This document shows, in pieces, positions 23,187-32,800 of a DNA stretch of 38,784 nucleotides. This DNA is from an uncultured Tenacibaculum sp. (GTDB taxonomy: Bacteria > Bacteroidota > Bacteroidia > Flavobacteriales > Flavobacteriaceae). The stretch is from contig CANMJA010000039.1 in NCBI GenBank assembly GCA_947498055.1, forward strand, positions 1-38,784, written 5' to 3'. Under the pieces are notes generated by a model. That model was given only the letters and a program-made list of their open reading frames with translations, was not told where the DNA came from and did not search any database. Made by a program: the position numbers and the translations under genes. Position 1 is the first letter of the stretch; each line of letters opens with the position of its first letter.

Positions 23187-23194
23187 TATCTTTG
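23187..23194 (+). promoter_or_regulatory. Promoter -7 box of rpsU
   Basis: TATCTTTG fits TAnnTTTG exactly and is followed by C, as in strong flavobacterial promoters. The transcript would have a leader of ~90 nt before rpsU. Confidence 0.6.
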
Positions 23195-23277
23195 CAATCC
23201 TAAAAAACAAAGAATATTAAATTAACAATTAATAAACAGAAGTTTACGATTGTTTTAAAGATATAAAGATACAGATG

Positions 23278-23287
23278 AAAGGAGGTG
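23278..23287 (+). promoter_or_regulatory. Strong Shine-Dalgarno of rpsU
   Basis: AAAGGAGGTG lies 7-9 nt before the ATG, an extended match to the 16S 3' end. Most genes here have only A-rich leaders. In Bacteroidota the anti-SD is held by bS21 and neighbours, and an SD on rpsU is thought to give autoregulation when bS21 is missing. Confidence 0.85.
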
Positions 23288-23294
23288 CCAAAAT

Positions 23295-23492
23295 ATGTTA
23301 ATCATTCCAGTAAAAGAAGGAGAGAATATCGATAGAGCGTTAAAGCGTTATAAGAGAAAATTCGATCGTACGAAAACAATGAGGAATTTACGTGCTCGTA
23401 AACAATTTACTAAGCCGTCAGTAGCAAAAAGAGCTCAGAAGATTAAAGCATCTTACATTCAGCGTTTAAGAACACAAGAAGAAGTTGGTTAA
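23295..23492 (+). CDS. rpsU: 30S ribosomal protein S21 (bS21)
   Basis: A 65-residue basic protein starting MLIIPVKEGENIDRALKRYK, typical of bS21, which binds the platform of the small subunit near the 16S 3' end. In Bacteroidota ribosomes it helps bury the anti-Shine-Dalgarno sequence. The gene has its own promoter, a strong SD and a good terminator. An eight-codon frame (ATG at 23275, MKGGAKIC) includes the SD and ends across the rpsU start codon. Confidence 0.95.
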   Translation: MLIIPVKEGENIDRALKRYKRKFDRTKTMRNLRARKQFTKPSVAKRAQKIKASYIQRLRTQEEVG

Positions 23493-23513
23493 ATCAACTC
23501 TTTTAAAAAAACT

Positions 23514-23547
23514 AAAACCCATACATAATAATATTGTATGGGTTTTT
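23514..23547 (+). terminator. Terminator of rpsU
   Basis: AAAACCCATAC pairs with GTATGGGTTTT around an AT-rich loop and is followed by a T-run. Confidence 0.85.
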
Positions 23548-23589
23548 ATTTTGTCTTATATTATCCTAAATTAAATATTAGGATAGTAA

Positions 23590-24477
23590 ATGTATATATC
23601 TCCTTTTTTAGACTATCTTCTTTTAGAAAAGAAGTATTCAAAACATACAGTGACAGCTTATAAGACCGATTTATTAGCTTTTCAGGACTTTTGTTTAACT
23701 GAATTTGAGGAAAAAGATATAAGTACTGTTCATTATAATCAAATAAGAACTTGGTTAGTGAGTCTTGTGAATAAAAAGGTGTCTAATAGGTCTATAAACA
23801 GAAAAATAAGTAGCTTAAAAACATTTTATAAATTTCTGCAAAAAATAGAAGTTTTAGAAACAAATCCACTAGCTAAACATAAATCACTCAAAGTAAGTAA
23901 AAATGTTCAAATACCTTTTTCATCTATAGAGGTAGAGGAGGTGCTGGAAAATATATCAGTAGATGATTTAATTTCAATTAGAAATAAATTGATTGTAGAA
24001 TTATTATATTCTACAGGTATCAGAAGAATAGAATTGATTAACTTGAAAAAAGCAGATATCAATTTAGAAGAGAATGCTCTTAAGGTTTTAGGGAAAAGAA
24101 ATAAAGAAAGGTTAGTGCCTCTTTTACCGTTAGTTATAGAAACTTTAAAAAAGTACATCATTCTTAGAAATAAAACAGATACAGAAAGTGAATATTTATT
24201 AATAACAGAAAAAGGAAATAAAATTTATGAAACACTTGTCTATCGAGTTATAAATTCTTACTTTAGTAAGGTCTCAACCAAGGTTAAGAAAAGTCCGCAT
24301 ATCCTCAGACATACATTTGCGACGCAATTACTTAATCAAGGAGCAGATTTAAATTCGGTTAAAGAATTACTAGGGCATTCAAGTTTAGCCTCTACTCAAG
24401 TTTACACACATAATAACTTAGAGAAATTAAAGCAAGTGTTTAACAAAGCTCATCCTAGGAGTTTAAGAAAAGATTGA
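23590..24477 (+). CDS. XerC/D-type tyrosine recombinase
   Basis: A 295-residue site-specific recombinase with a SAM-like N-terminal domain (FLDYLLLEKKYSKHTVTAY) and a complete catalytic domain: Arg145 in TGIRRIEL, Lys169 in GKRNKER, His237 and Arg240 in HILRHTFATQLL, His263 in LLGHSS and Tyr272 in STQVYTH. Length and motifs fit the chromosome-dimer resolvases XerC/XerD rather than a phage integrase. Its place between rpsU and raiA, 5 nt ahead of the latter, is a housekeeping context as I recall from flavobacterial genomes. Whether it is XerC or XerD cannot be said here. Confidence 0.85.
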   Translation: MYISPFLDYLLLEKKYSKHTVTAYKTDLLAFQDFCLTEFEEKDISTVHYNQIRTWLVSLVNKKVSNRSINRKISSLKTFYKFLQKIEVLETNPLAKHKSLKVSKNVQIPFSSIEVEEVLENISVDDLISIRNKLIVELLYSTGIRRIELINLKKADINLEENALKVLGKRNKERLVPLLPLVIETLKKYIILRNKTDTESEYLLITEKGNKIYETLVYRVINSYFSKVSTKVKKSPHILRHTFATQLLNQGADLNSVKELLGHSSLASTQVYTHNNLEKLKQVFNKAHPRSLRKD

Positions 24478-24482
24478 AAATA

Positions 24483-24791
24483 ATGAAAGTAATCACACAA
24501 TCAGTAAATTTTAAAGCAGATGGAGAATTAATTAAGTATATCGAAAAAAAAGTAGGTAGCTTAGATAAATTTTATGATAAAATTGTTGATGCAGAAGTCT
24601 TTTTAAAAGTCCAAAAAACAAGTGATAAAGAAAATAAAATTACAGAATTAAAGATTAATATTCCGGGTAACGAATTGATAGTCAAAAAAACTACAAAAAC
24701 ATTCGAGGAAGGAGTTAGTTTAAGTGTTGAGTCTTTAAAAAGGCAATTGGAAAAATCAAAAGAAAAACAAAGAGCTCCTCAGTTGTCATAA
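24483..24791 (+). CDS. raiA: Ribosome hibernation factor, HPF/RaiA family
   Basis: A ~102-residue short-form HPF/RaiA protein that binds the 30S subunit and stalls or stores ribosomes in slow growth. It has the alternating beta/alpha pattern, VNFKADGELIKYIEKKVGSL at the start and LKINIPGNELIVKK in the middle, and ends KSKEKQRAPQLS. I use the ATG at 24483, since the TTG at 24474 overlaps the recombinase stop and gives an unusual KIM extension. Likely co-transcribed with the recombinase. Confidence 0.9.
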   Translation: MKVITQSVNFKADGELIKYIEKKVGSLDKFYDKIVDAEVFLKVQKTSDKENKITELKINIPGNELIVKKTTKTFEEGVSLSVESLKRQLEKSKEKQRAPQLS

Positions 24792-24839
24792 AAGATAAAA
24801 AAAAATCAAAAAAAGTTTTACATATCCAAAATTACTTTA

Positions 24840-24847
24840 TACATTTG
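24840..24847 (+). promoter_or_regulatory. Promoter -7 box of the tRNA-tuf cluster
   Basis: TACATTTG followed by C fits TAnnTTTG, about 40 nt before the first tRNA. Confidence 0.55.
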
Positions 24848-24886
24848 CAGTCCGTTAGAAATGACGGATTGTTTTTTTAAACAAAA

Positions 24887-24960
24887 GCCGATGTAGCTCA
24901 GCTGGCTAGAGCAGCTGATTTGTAATCAGCAGGTCGTGGGTTCGAGTCCCTCCATTGGCT
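24887..24960 (+). tRNA. tRNA-Thr (TGT)
   Basis: Acceptor GCCGATG pairs with CATTGGC (one G-T), anticodon arm CTGATTTGTAATCAG has anticodon TGT, and the T arm contains GGTTCGAGTCC. The 3' CCA is not encoded. Confidence 0.95.
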
Positions 24961-25000
24961 CAAGAATAAAGTTCTTTAAAATAATAATTAAAATATGAAA

Positions 25001-25082
25001 GGGGAGATACTCAAGCGGCCAACGAGGACGGACTGTAACTCCGTTGACTATGTCTTCGCAGGTTCGAATCCTGCTCTCCCCA
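25001..25082 (+). tRNA. tRNA-Tyr (GTA)
   Basis: Acceptor GGGGAGA pairs with TCTCCCC, anticodon arm ACGGACTGTAACTCCGT has anticodon GTA, with the long variable arm expected for bacterial tRNA-Tyr. CCA is not encoded. Confidence 0.95.
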
Positions 25083-25108
25083 CAATATTAAAGTTTTTTA
25101 AAAAGAAT

Positions 25109-25181
25109 GCGAGAGTAGCTCAGTTGGTAGAGCGTCAGCCTTCCAAGCTGAATGTCGCCGGTTCGAACCCGGTCTCTCGCT
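25109..25181 (+). tRNA. tRNA-Gly (TCC)
   Basis: Acceptor GCGAGAG pairs with CTCTCGC; anticodon arm TCAGCCTTCCAAGCTGA gives TCC. CCA is not encoded. Confidence 0.95.
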
Positions 25182-25197
25182 CTAAGTAAAAAACCAA

Positions 25198-25270
25198 GCC
25201 GGTGTAGCTCAGTTGGTAGAGCGCATCCTTGGTAGGGATGAGGTCACGGGTTCAAATCCCGTCATTGGCT
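25198..25270 (+). tRNA. tRNA-Thr (GGT)
   Basis: Acceptor GCCGGTG pairs with CATTGGC (two G-T pairs); anticodon arm CATCCTTGGTAGGGATG gives GGT. It is 67 nt before tuf, in the common tRNA-tuf arrangement. Confidence 0.95.
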
Positions 25271-25337
25271 CTTGAAAAGGAGCTTTTAAAAAGAAATAAC
25301 ACTAAATATATTTAACTAAGAATTAAAATTAATAATC

Positions 25338-26525
25338 ATGGCAAAAGGAACTTACGATCGTTCGAAACCGCACTTAAACGTAGGTACAATCGGTCACGTA
25401 GATCACGGTAAAACTACATTAACTGCTGCTATTACTAAAGTATTAGCAGATGCAGGTTACTCTGAGCAAAGAGCATTTGATCAAATTGATAACGCTCCAG
25501 AAGAAAAAGAAAGAGGTATTACAATTAACTCTTCTCACGTAGAATATGCAACAGCAAACCGTCACTATGCACACGTTGACTGTCCAGGTCACGCCGATTA
25601 TGTAAAGAACATGGTAACTGGTGCTGCTCAAATGGATGGAGCTATTTTAGTAGTAGCTGCAACAGACGGGCCAATGCCACAAACTCGTGAGCATATCTTA
25701 TTAGGTCGTCAGGTAGGTATACCTCGTATCGTTGTTTTTATGAACAAAGTAGATATGGTTGATGATGAGGAGTTATTAGAATTAGTTGAGATGGAAGTTA
25801 GAGAATTACTATCTTTCTATGATTATGATGGAGATAATAGTCCTGTTGTAATGGGATCTGCTTTAGGTGCTTTAAATGGAGAACAAAAGTGGGTTGATAC
25901 AGTATTAGAGTTAATGGCGCAAGTAGATGTTTGGATTGAAGAGCCACCAAGAGAAATTGATAAAGATTTCTTAATGCCTATTGAAGATGTATTCTCAATT
26001 ACAGGTCGTGGTACTGTAGCTACAGGTCGTATTGAAACTGGAATCATTAATTCAGGAGATGCTGTAGATATTATTGGTATGGGTACTGAGAAGTTAGCTT
26101 CGACAGTTACTGGTATTGAAATGTTCCGTCAAATCTTAGATAGAGGAGAAGCTGGAGATAATGCAGGTATCTTATTAAGAGGTATTGCTAAAGAAGATAT
26201 CAAAAGAGGTATGGTAATCTGTAAGCCAGGTTCTGTAACTCCACACGCTAAGTTTAAAGCTGAGGTATATGTATTAAAGAAAGAAGAAGGTGGTCGTCAC
26301 ACTCCTTTCCAAAACAATTACCGTCCACAGTTTTATGTTCGTACAACGGATGTAACAGGTAACATTAACTTGCCAGATGGTGTAGAAATGGTTATGCCAG
26401 GTGATAACTTAACTATTACAGTTGATTTAATTCAACCAATTGCCTTAAACTTAGGTTTACAGTTTGCTATCCGTGAAGGTGGTAGAACAGTAGGTGCAGG
26501 TCAGGTAACTGAGATATTAGACTAA
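25338..26525 (+). CDS. tuf: Elongation factor Tu
   Basis: A 395-residue GTPase that brings aminoacyl-tRNA to the ribosome. G motifs GHVDHGKT, DCPGHADY and NKVDMVD are present, followed by the two beta-barrel domains (ITGRGTVATGRIE; GGRHTPFQNNYRPQFY). Codon use is that of a highly expressed gene. It follows four tRNAs and precedes tRNA-Trp and secE-nusG, the usual bacterial order. Confidence 0.98.
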   Translation: MAKGTYDRSKPHLNVGTIGHVDHGKTTLTAAITKVLADAGYSEQRAFDQIDNAPEEKERGITINSSHVEYATANRHYAHVDCPGHADYVKNMVTGAAQMDGAILVVAATDGPMPQTREHILLGRQVGIPRIVVFMNKVDMVDDEELLELVEMEVRELLSFYDYDGDNSPVVMGSALGALNGEQKWVDTVLELMAQVDVWIEEPPREIDKDFLMPIEDVFSITGRGTVATGRIETGIINSGDAVDIIGMGTEKLASTVTGIEMFRQILDRGEAGDNAGILLRGIAKEDIKRGMVICKPGSVTPHAKFKAEVYVLKKEEGGRHTPFQNNYRPQFYVRTTDVTGNINLPDGVEMVMPGDNLTITVDLIQPIALNLGLQFAIREGGRTVGAGQVTEILD

Positions 26526-26548
26526 GTAATAAGCTAATAAATATATTA

Positions 26549-26577
26549 ATAGAGGTGTTCTTTATGAATGCCTCTAT
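26549..26577 (+). terminator. Hairpin between tuf and tRNA-Trp
   Basis: ATAGAGG pairs with CCTCTAT around a 15-nt loop. No T-run follows, so it may be a processing site or weak terminator inside the transcript. Confidence 0.4.
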
Positions 26578-26583
26578 AAATAA

Positions 26584-26656
26584 ACGGGTTTAGCTCAGTT
26601 GGTAGAGCACTGGTCTCCAAAACCAGGTGTCGTGAGTTCGAGTCTCTCAACCCGTG
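26584..26656 (+). tRNA. tRNA-Trp (CCA)
   Basis: Acceptor ACGGGTT pairs with AACCCGT; anticodon arm CTGGTCTCCAAAACCAG gives CCA. The 3' CCA is not encoded. It lies 16 nt ahead of secE, as in many bacteria. Confidence 0.95.
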
Positions 26657-26672
26657 CAAATTTCAAAAAAGA

Positions 26673-26864
26673 ATGAACAACTTTATACAATATATCAAAG
26701 ATTCTTTCGAAGAATTAAATACTAATACGACTTGGATTTCTCGAGAAGAAGCTCAAAAGTCAACAGTAGTAGTAGCTGTTTTTACGATAGTTTTCGCTTT
26801 AGCAGTAGCTTTAATAGATAAAGTTTTTCAAACAGGATTAGATAACTTTTTTAAATTATTTTAA
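26673..26864 (+). CDS. secE: Preprotein translocase subunit SecE
   Basis: A 63-residue protein with an amphipathic N-terminal part (FIQYIKDSFEELNTNTTWIS) and one membrane helix (~30-50), the minimal SecE form that clamps SecY in the translocon. It is 2 nt ahead of nusG, its usual partner. Confidence 0.95.
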   Translation: MNNFIQYIKDSFEELNTNTTWISREEAQKSTVVVAVFTIVFALAVALIDKVFQTGLDNFFKLF

Positions 26865-26866
26865 GG

Positions 26867-27415
26867 ATGGCTGATTCGGTGATGAAATGGTATGTTGTAA
26901 GAGCAATTGGAGGTCAAGAAAATAAAGTTAAAACCTATATTGAAACAGATATAGCCAGACATGGTCTTTCAGATTATGTTAATCAAGTTATTGTTCCTAC
27001 AGAAAAGGTTGTTCAAATAAGAAACGGGAAAAAAATAAACAGAGAACGTGTTTATTTTCCTGGTTATATAATGGTTGAAGCTAATTTAGCAGGAGAAGTT
27101 CCTCATGTTATAAAAGCAGTTACAGGGGTAATAGGTTTTTTAGGTGAAACTAAAGGAGGTGAACCTGTTCCAATGAGGAAAGCAGAAGTCAACAGAATGT
27201 TAGGTAAAGTTGATGAGCTTTCAGTAAATGAAGAAAGTGTAGCAATACCATATATGGTAGGAGAAACTGTAAAGGTAGTGGATGGGCCTTTTAATGGTTT
27301 TGATGGTATCGTAGAAAAAGTGAATGAAGAAAAACGCAAACTTGAAGTAATGGTGAAAATTTTCGGTAGAAAAACACCATTAGAATTAAGTTATATGCAA
27401 GTAGAAAAAATATAA
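26867..27415 (+). CDS. nusG: Transcription termination/antitermination factor NusG
   Basis: A 182-residue protein with an NGN domain (KWYVVRAIGGQENKVKTYIE) and a C-terminal KOW domain (GETVKVVDGPFNGFDGIVEK). It binds RNA polymerase and couples it to the ribosome or Rho. The start at 26867 is ATGGCTGATTCG; a second ATG five codons on is also possible. Confidence 0.96.
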   Translation: MADSVMKWYVVRAIGGQENKVKTYIETDIARHGLSDYVNQVIVPTEKVVQIRNGKKINRERVYFPGYIMVEANLAGEVPHVIKAVTGVIGFLGETKGGEPVPMRKAEVNRMLGKVDELSVNEESVAIPYMVGETVKVVDGPFNGFDGIVEKVNEEKRKLEVMVKIFGRKTPLELSYMQVEKI

Positions 27416-27484
27416 ATACATAACTGTTACATATTTAAATGTGTTTATGCTTCCTAAATAAATACATTATTCAAATCTTAAACA

Positions 27485-27922
27485 ATGGCAAAAGAAGTAA
27501 GTAAATTAGTAAAACTACAAGTTAGGGGAGGTGCTGCGAATCCGTCGCCACCAGTTGGACCCGCTTTAGGTGCTGCCGGAGTTAACATCATGGAGTTCTG
27601 TAAGCAATTTAATGCTCGTACACAGGACAAACAAGGTAAAGTTTTACCTGTTGTGATTACAGTTTATACTGATAAATCATTCGAATTTGTTGTTAAAACT
27701 CCACCAGCTGCAGTACAATTATTAGAAGCGGCCAAAATTAAGAAGGGTTCAGGAGAACCAAACAGGAACAAAGTAGCAAGTGTAACTTGGGATCAGATTA
27801 GAACTATTGCAGAAGACAAAATGGTAGATATGAATGCCTTTAAAGTGGAGTCAGCAATGAGAATGATCGCAGGTACTGCACGATCTATGGGATTAACAGT
27901 AAAAGGTGATGCACCTGCTTAA
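27485..27922 (+). CDS. rplK: 50S ribosomal protein L11
   Basis: 145 residues with the L11 hallmarks VKLQVRGGAANPSPPVGPAL and a C-terminal rRNA-binding domain (GTARSMGLTVKG). It forms the GTPase-associated centre of the large subunit. Followed by rplA after 17 nt. Confidence 0.98.
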   Translation: MAKEVSKLVKLQVRGGAANPSPPVGPALGAAGVNIMEFCKQFNARTQDKQGKVLPVVITVYTDKSFEFVVKTPPAAVQLLEAAKIKKGSGEPNRNKVASVTWDQIRTIAEDKMVDMNAFKVESAMRMIAGTARSMGLTVKGDAPA

Positions 27923-27939
27923 ACTAAAAGAGATTTAAA

Positions 27940-28635
27940 ATGGCAAGATTAACAAGAAAGCAAAAAGAAGCTCGTGCTAAGATTGACAGCTCTAAAGTTT
28001 ATGACTTAAATGAAGCATCAGTATTAGTAAAAGAAATTACAAAAGTAAAGTTCGACGCATCTGTTGATTTGGCAATACGTTTAGGAGTAGATCCTCGTAA
28101 AGCTAATCAAATGGTACGTGGTGTAGTAACTTTACCACATGGAACAGGTAAAGATGTTAAAGTATTAGCATTAGTTACTCCAGATAAAGAAGCAGAAGCT
28201 AAAGAAGCTGGTGCAGATTATGTAGGGTTAGATGAATACCTACAAAAGATTAAAGGAGGTTGGACTGATGTTGATGTTATTATAACAATGCCAAGTGTAA
28301 TGGGGAAATTAGGTCCTTTAGGACGTGTTTTAGGACCAAGAGGTTTAATGCCTAATCCTAAAACAGGAACTGTTACTATGGATGTTGCAAAAGCAGTAAA
28401 AGAAGTAAAGGCTGGTAAAATTGACTTTAAAGTTGACAAAACTGGTATCGTGCATGCTGCAATCGGTAAAGTATCTTTTGATGCTGATAAAATCGCAGAT
28501 AATGCAAACGAGTTACTTCAAACAATTATTAAATTAAAGCCAACGGCAGCAAAAGGGAATTACATTAAGAGCATTTCTATGTCTTCGACAATGAGCCCTA
28601 GTTTGCCAATAGAGATAAAGTCAGTATCATCATAG
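27940..28635 (+). CDS. rplA: 50S ribosomal protein L1
   Basis: 231 residues with typical blocks TLPHGTGKDVKVLAL and LGPRGLMPNPKTGTV. L1 forms the stalk near the E site and in many bacteria represses the L11-L1 mRNA; no such operator was identified here. Confidence 0.98.
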   Translation: MARLTRKQKEARAKIDSSKVYDLNEASVLVKEITKVKFDASVDLAIRLGVDPRKANQMVRGVVTLPHGTGKDVKVLALVTPDKEAEAKEAGADYVGLDEYLQKIKGGWTDVDVIITMPSVMGKLGPLGRVLGPRGLMPNPKTGTVTMDVAKAVKEVKAGKIDFKVDKTGIVHAAIGKVSFDADKIADNANELLQTIIKLKPTAAKGNYIKSISMSSTMSPSLPIEIKSVSS

Positions 28636-28655
28636 GCAGTTAAAATGTATCAATC

Positions 28656-29171
28656 ATGACTAGAGAAGAAAAATCGCAAGTAATACAAGATTTAACAGCA
28701 CAATTAGCAGATACTAGTACAATATATCTAGCAGATATTTCAGGTTTAGATGCTATAACTACATCTAACTTACGTAGAGCTTGTTTCAAAGCTAACGTTC
28801 AATTGGCTGTTGTAAAGAACACATTGCTTGAAAAAGCAATGGAAGCTTCCGAAAAAGATTTTGGTGAATTACCAGATGTTTTAAAAGGAAATACTTCATT
28901 AATGATTGCTGAAGCAGGTAATGCACCAGCAAAAGTAATCAAAGAATTTAGAAAAAAGTCTGATAAACCTTTATTAAAAGGTGCTTACGTAGAAGAATCA
29001 GTTTATGTTGGAGATGATCAATTAGAAGCTCTTGTAAACATTAAATCTCGTGAAGAACTTATTGGAGATATCATTACATTATTACAATCACCAGCGAAGA
29101 ATGTTGTTTCAGCATTACAGTCTGGAGGTAGTAAATTATCAGGTATCTTAAAAACATTATCAGAAAAATAA
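28656..29171 (+). CDS. rplJ: 50S ribosomal protein L10
   Basis: 171 residues starting MTREEKSQVIQDL, the family N-terminus, with NLRRACFKANVQLAVVKNTL. L10 anchors the L12 dimers. The start follows rplA by 20 nt, so there is little room for a separate leader. Confidence 0.97.
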   Translation: MTREEKSQVIQDLTAQLADTSTIYLADISGLDAITTSNLRRACFKANVQLAVVKNTLLEKAMEASEKDFGELPDVLKGNTSLMIAEAGNAPAKVIKEFRKKSDKPLLKGAYVEESVYVGDDQLEALVNIKSREELIGDIITLLQSPAKNVVSALQSGGSKLSGILKTLSEK

Positions 29172-29217
29172 ATTAGCGCACTAATAACTATATAATAAAA
29201 AATTAAAAACAATTAAA

Positions 29218-29592
29218 ATGGCAGATTTAAAAGATTTCGCAGAACAATTAGTTAACTTAACAGTAAAAGAAGTTAATGAATTAGCAGATATTTTAAAAGA
29301 TGAATACGGTATCGAACCAGCAGCAGCAGCAGTAGCAGTAGCAGGACCAGCAGCAGGTGGTGGTGCAGAAGCAGAAGCTCAAACTGAATTCGACGTAATC
29401 TTAAAAGCAGCAGGAGGTTCTAAATTAGCAGTTGTAAAATTAGTTAAAGAATTAACTGGTTTAGGATTAAAAGAAGCTAAAGGTATCGTAGATAGCGCTC
29501 CAGCACCAGTAAAAGAAGGTATCTCTAAAGATGAGGCAGAAGGTCTTAAAAAGTCTTTAGAAGAAGCAGGAGCTGAAGTAGAGTTAAAATAA
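29218..29592 (+). CDS. rplL: 50S ribosomal protein L7/L12
   Basis: 124 residues with the N-terminal dimer domain, an Ala/Gly-rich hinge (AAAAVAVAGPAAGGG) and the C-terminal domain (KLAVVKLVKELTGLGLKEAK) that recruits translation factors. Codon use is highly biased. Confidence 0.98.
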   Translation: MADLKDFAEQLVNLTVKEVNELADILKDEYGIEPAAAAVAVAGPAAGGGAEAEAQTEFDVILKAAGGSKLAVVKLVKELTGLGLKEAKGIVDSAPAPVKEGISKDEAEGLKKSLEEAGAEVELK

Positions 29593-29630
29593 TATAACTC
29601 CCCACATATACAGTGGGATTTCAAAATAAA

Positions 29631-29667
29631 GGTTTAGGTGCTAAAACAATCGTTTTAGCCCTAAACC
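29631..29667 (+). terminator. Hairpin between rplL and rpoB (attenuator-like)
   Basis: GGTTTAG and CTAAACC, then GCTAAAAC and GTTTTAGC, form a near-continuous 15-bp stem followed by ATTTTG. In other bacteria a partial terminator here lowers rpoBC output relative to L7/L12; the same is inferred. Confidence 0.6.
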
Positions 29668-29815
29668 ATTTTGTGTATATATTTATTCTTTCTTTTCTCA
29701 CAATTTGTGAATAGTGATTTTATAACTTATTTTAACTACATAAAGTATAAAGTAACTAATAAAGAATTATAAAAGTTTTTTAATAAAATATTTTTAATTA
29801 AAAATAGAGACTCTT

Positions 29816-32800
29816 TTGGCAACGACAAAAACTACTGAAAGAATTAACTTCGCATCATCAAAGATTGGAGCAGATTATCCAGATTTTCTAGATATTCAAA
29901 TTAAATCTTTCCAAGATTTCTTCCAATTACAAACAAAAGCTGAGGAGCGAGGTGAAGAAGGTTTGTATAAAACCTTCATGGATAACTTTCCAATTACAGA
30001 TACTAGAAATCAATTCGTTTTAGAATTCTTAGATTATTTTGTAGATCCACCAAGATATAGCATTCAAGAATGTATAGAACGTGGATTAACGCATAGTGTT
30101 CCTCTAAAGGCTAGATTGAAATTGTACTGTACAGACCCTGAACATGAAGATTTTGAAACCATTGTTCAAGATGTGTATTTAGGAACAATTCCTTACATGA
30201 CTGGTTCTGGAACATTTATTATAAATGGAGCAGAAAGAGTTGTAGTATCTCAATTACATAGATCACCGGGTGTTTTCTTTGGACAGTCTTTCCATGCAAA
30301 TGGTACTAAGTTATATTCAGCTAGGGTAATTCCTTTTAAAGGTTCATGGATAGAATTTGCAACTGATATCAATCAAGTAATGTATGCTTATATTGATAGA
30401 AAGAAAAAATTACCAGTTACTACATTATTCAGAGCTATTGGTTTTGAAAGAGATAAAGATATTTTAGAAATTTTTGATTTAGCGGAAGAAGTAAAAGTTT
30501 CTAAAGCAGGATTGAAAAAAGTATTAGGTAGAAAACTTGCTGCAAGAGTATTAAAAACGTGGCATGAAGATTTCGTTGATGAAGATACTGGAGAAGTTGT
30601 TTCTATAGAACGTAACGAAATTATTTTTGACCGTGATACTATTTTAGATAAAGAGCATGTAGATGAAATTATTGATGCAGGAGCTAAAACTATATTATTA
30701 CATAAAGAAGATAATCTTTTAGCTGATTATGCTATAATTCATAATACACTACAAAAAGATCCAACAAACTCTGAGAAAGAAGCAGTTGAACATATTTATC
30801 GTCAATTACGTAATGCAGAACCGCCAGATGAGGAAACTGCAAGAGGTATTATTGATAAGTTATTTTTCTCTGAGCAAAGATATAATTTAGGAGAAGTAGG
30901 TCGTTTTAGAATGAATACCAAACTTCAATTAAATGAAGATATAGATCAAAAAGTATTAACGAAAAATGATATAATCACTATCGTTAAGTATTTAATAGAA
31001 TTAATTAATTCTAAAGCTGAAGTAGATGATATAGATCACTTATCTAATAGACGTGTGCGTACGGTAGGTGAGCAATTAGCAGGTCAATTCGGTGTAGGTT
31101 TAGCACGTATGGCACGTACCATTCGTGAACGTATGAATGTTCGTGATAATGAGGTTTTTACTCCAATTGATTTAATTAATGCGAAAACATTATCGTCAGT
31201 AATTAATTCATTTTTTGGTACCAACCAGTTATCTCAGTTTATGGATCAAACAAATCCATTAGCAGAGATTACACATAAGCGTCGTTTATCGGCATTAGGG
31301 CCTGGAGGTTTATCCAGAGAAAGAGCAGGATTTGAGGTTCGTGATGTTCACTATACACACTACGGTCGTTTATGTCCGATTGAAACACCAGAAGGGCCAA
31401 ACATTGGTTTAATATCATCTTTAGCAGTATATGCTAAAGTGAACCCTATGGGATTCATTGAAACACCATATAATAAAGTAAACGATGGTACGGTAACTTC
31501 TGATGAACCTATTTATTTAAGTGCAGAAGAAGAAGAAGGAATGAAGTTTGCACAATCTAATATTCCTGTTAATGCAGAAGGAAAGATAGATAGAGATAAA
31601 GTTATTGCAAGAGAAGAAGGAGATTTTCCAGTAGTTACACCTGAAGTTGTAAATTACATGGATGTTGCTCCTAATCAAATTGCTTCTATATCAGCATCTT
31701 TAATTCCATTCTTAGAGCATGATGATGCCAACCGTGCTTTGATGGGATCTAACATGATGCGTCAAGCAGTTCCTTTATTAAGACCAGAATCACCAATTGT
31801 TGGTACTGGTTTAGAGCGTAGAGTTGCTAGAGATTCTCGTATTCTTATTAATGCAGAAGGAAGTGGAGTTGTTGAGTATGTAGATGCTAATAAGGTTACT
31901 ATAAAGTATGATAGAACAGATGAAGAGCGATTAGTTAGCTTTGATCCAGATGAAAAATCATACAACTTAATAAAATTTAGAAAAACGAATCAAGGAACTA
32001 ATATCAATTTAAAGCCTATTGTAGAAAAAGGCGATAGAGTTGAAAAAGGTCAGGTTCTTTGTGAAGGTTATGCTACACAACAAGGAGAATTAGCTTTAGG
32101 AAGAAATATGAAAGTAGCCTTTATGCCTTGGAAAGGGTATAACTTTGAGGATGCAATTGTTATTTCTGAGAGAGTTGTTAAAGAAGATATATTTACATCT
32201 GTTCATATCGATGAATATTCTTTAGATGTTCGTGATACTAAATTAGGAGCTGAAGAATTAACAAACGATATACCAAACGTATCTGAAGAAGCTACTAAAG
32301 ACCTAGACGAAAATGGTATGATTCGTATTGGAGCTGAAGTAAAACCTGGAGATATTTTAATTGGAAAGATTACTCCTAAAGGAGAAAGCGATCCAACACC
32401 AGAAGAAAAGCTATTAAGAGCTATTTTTGGAGATAAAGCAGGAGATGTAAAAGATGCATCTTTAAAAGCTTCGCCTTCCTTAAAAGGAGTAGTAATTGAT
32501 AAAAAACTTTTCAAGAGAGCAGTAAAAGATAAAAATAAGAGAGCAAGAGATAAAGAAGCAGTTGCTAAATTAGAAGCTTCATTTGTATCTAAGTTTGATG
32601 AATTAAAAGACTATTTAATAGAGAAATTATTCGGTTTAATTAGCGGTAAAACATCTCAAGGAATCTATAATGATTTAGGAGAAGAAGTTTTACCTAAAGG
32701 AAAGAAGTTTACACAGAAAATGTTAAATTCAGTAGATGATTTTACACATTTAAGTGGAACTTGGACTACCGATAAAGATTTAAATAAATTAGTTGTAGAG

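Noticed and set aside
23590..24477. Tyrosine recombinase as integrase of a genomic island
   Set aside because: All motifs and length fit chromosomal XerC/D, it is linked to rpsU and raiA, and no att-like repeat of the nearby tRNAs was seen.
24887..25270. CRISPR-like regular repeats in the tRNA cluster
   Set aside because: The repeated GTAGCTCAG and GGTTCGA blocks are the D and T arms of consecutive tRNAs.
28636..28655. L10-type mRNA leader or L1 operator in the rplKAJL operon
   Set aside because: The spacers are only about 20 nt and I found no structure resembling the known L10(L12)4 or L1 binding sites.
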